A stretch of 64,000 nucleotides of DNA, taken from the NCBI RefSeq assembly GCF_000265295.1, contig NC_018002.1, positions 2,232,001 to 2,296,000 of the forward strand, given 5' to 3'. This stretch comes from Sulfurospirillum barnesii SES-3. Lineage in GTDB: Bacteria; Campylobacterota; Campylobacteria; Campylobacterales; Sulfurospirillaceae. The position numbers were made by a program, and so were the translations under genes. This document shows, piece by piece, positions 63,769 through 64,000 of this stretch. Under the pieces are notes generated by a model that was not told the origin of the DNA, did no database searches, and worked only from the letters and a program-made list of their open reading frames with translations. Numbering within the stretch: the first letter of the stretch is position 1; each line of letters starts with the position of its first letter.

Positions 63769-64000
63769 CCAAATTACACGTAAATATTTTTTTTCAACAT
63801 ACCAATGAATTGAGAGATATATTAACGTGCCATTAACATAGCGTTTTTTGAAATATAACTTCTTTTGAAAAACACCAAGAATATAGGGTAAATAACAAAG
63901 CATATAATATAAGGGTTATATGTTATACCAAATATAACTTTACTACGAAGATGATAGAGCACATTTAATTTATCTTTTATACTCACATTTGAAGGAAATA

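Overview
The window looks like a chromosome segment of a Campylobacterota bacterium (formerly Epsilonproteobacteria), most likely Sulfurospirillum or a close relative. The taxonomic evidence is: (i) the block folE-fliI divergent from tig-clpP-def, an order I know from Campylobacter jejuni; (ii) a NifU/NifS pair as the apparent Fe-S system; (iii) the carboxynorspermidine route (CASDH + NspC) for spermidine; (iv) moderately AT-rich DNA. No rRNA gene is present, so the genus is an inference. All names are from reading the protein sequences; no database search was run.

Backbone, 1-39.6 kb. It opens with the end of a restriction specificity-subunit gene. Then comes a long minus-strand run: CobW-type GTPase, Tat-exported metallo-beta-lactamase-fold hydrolase, polytopic membrane protein, PAS histidine kinase, response regulator and YjiG/YjiH. 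An M20 amidohydrolase lies divergent to yjiH. Next are nspC, a double-Cache chemoreceptor, an SDR, CASDH, rdgB, mltA and a small membrane protein, then a yajR-yqaA-rof-like operon. LysE/GNAT/Crp-Fnr genes, a DsrE protein and a two-part ThrE-like exporter follow. A moeA-moaE-moaD cluster comes next, and a small toxin-antitoxin cassette appears to have entered its moeA 3' end. The stretch ends with nifS-nifU, fliI-folE, tig-clpP-(degenerate GGDEF)-def-comM-nnr-purN and a five-tRNA cluster (Pro, His, Arg, Arg, Leu). A palindrome, TTTACATGTAAA (core TTACATGTAA), recurs 22 times in this backbone, both inside genes and between them. It occurs once in the 17-kb element and not at all in the last 7.5 kb.

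Element 1, about 39.5-56.6 kb. A 17-kb integrative element sits in the 3' end of tRNA-Leu(TAG) between two identical 83-bp direct repeats. It carries a tyrosine integrase, an AlpA/excisionase-like protein, a replication-initiator-like protein, a ParA ATPase beside a degenerate ParA micro-ORF, a VirD4/TraD coupling protein, large membrane transfer proteins, and a 1318-aa MobF relaxase. The relaxase appears fused to a RecD-like helicase and a DnaG-like primase/TOPRIM tail. Cargo at the left end includes a SHOCT membrane protein and a two-gene small-protein/GNAT-like module. No VirB4/VirB11-type secretion ATPases are seen, so it is probably mobilizable, or conjugative with an unusual or missing apparatus.

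Element 2 region, about 56.9-64 kb. A degraded third copy of the tRNA-Leu 3' end lies just beyond element 1, suggesting tandem integration at the same tRNA. After it come a very AT-rich 959-aa protein with a P4/D5-primase-helicase-like region whose Walker A is missing, degenerate DNA with strong palindromes, a HTH_17 protein and three overlapping tiny ORFs. A plasmid/phage-type set follows: DUF932, Gp157-like, Rad52-like annealing protein and DUF2958. The element's far end is outside the window.
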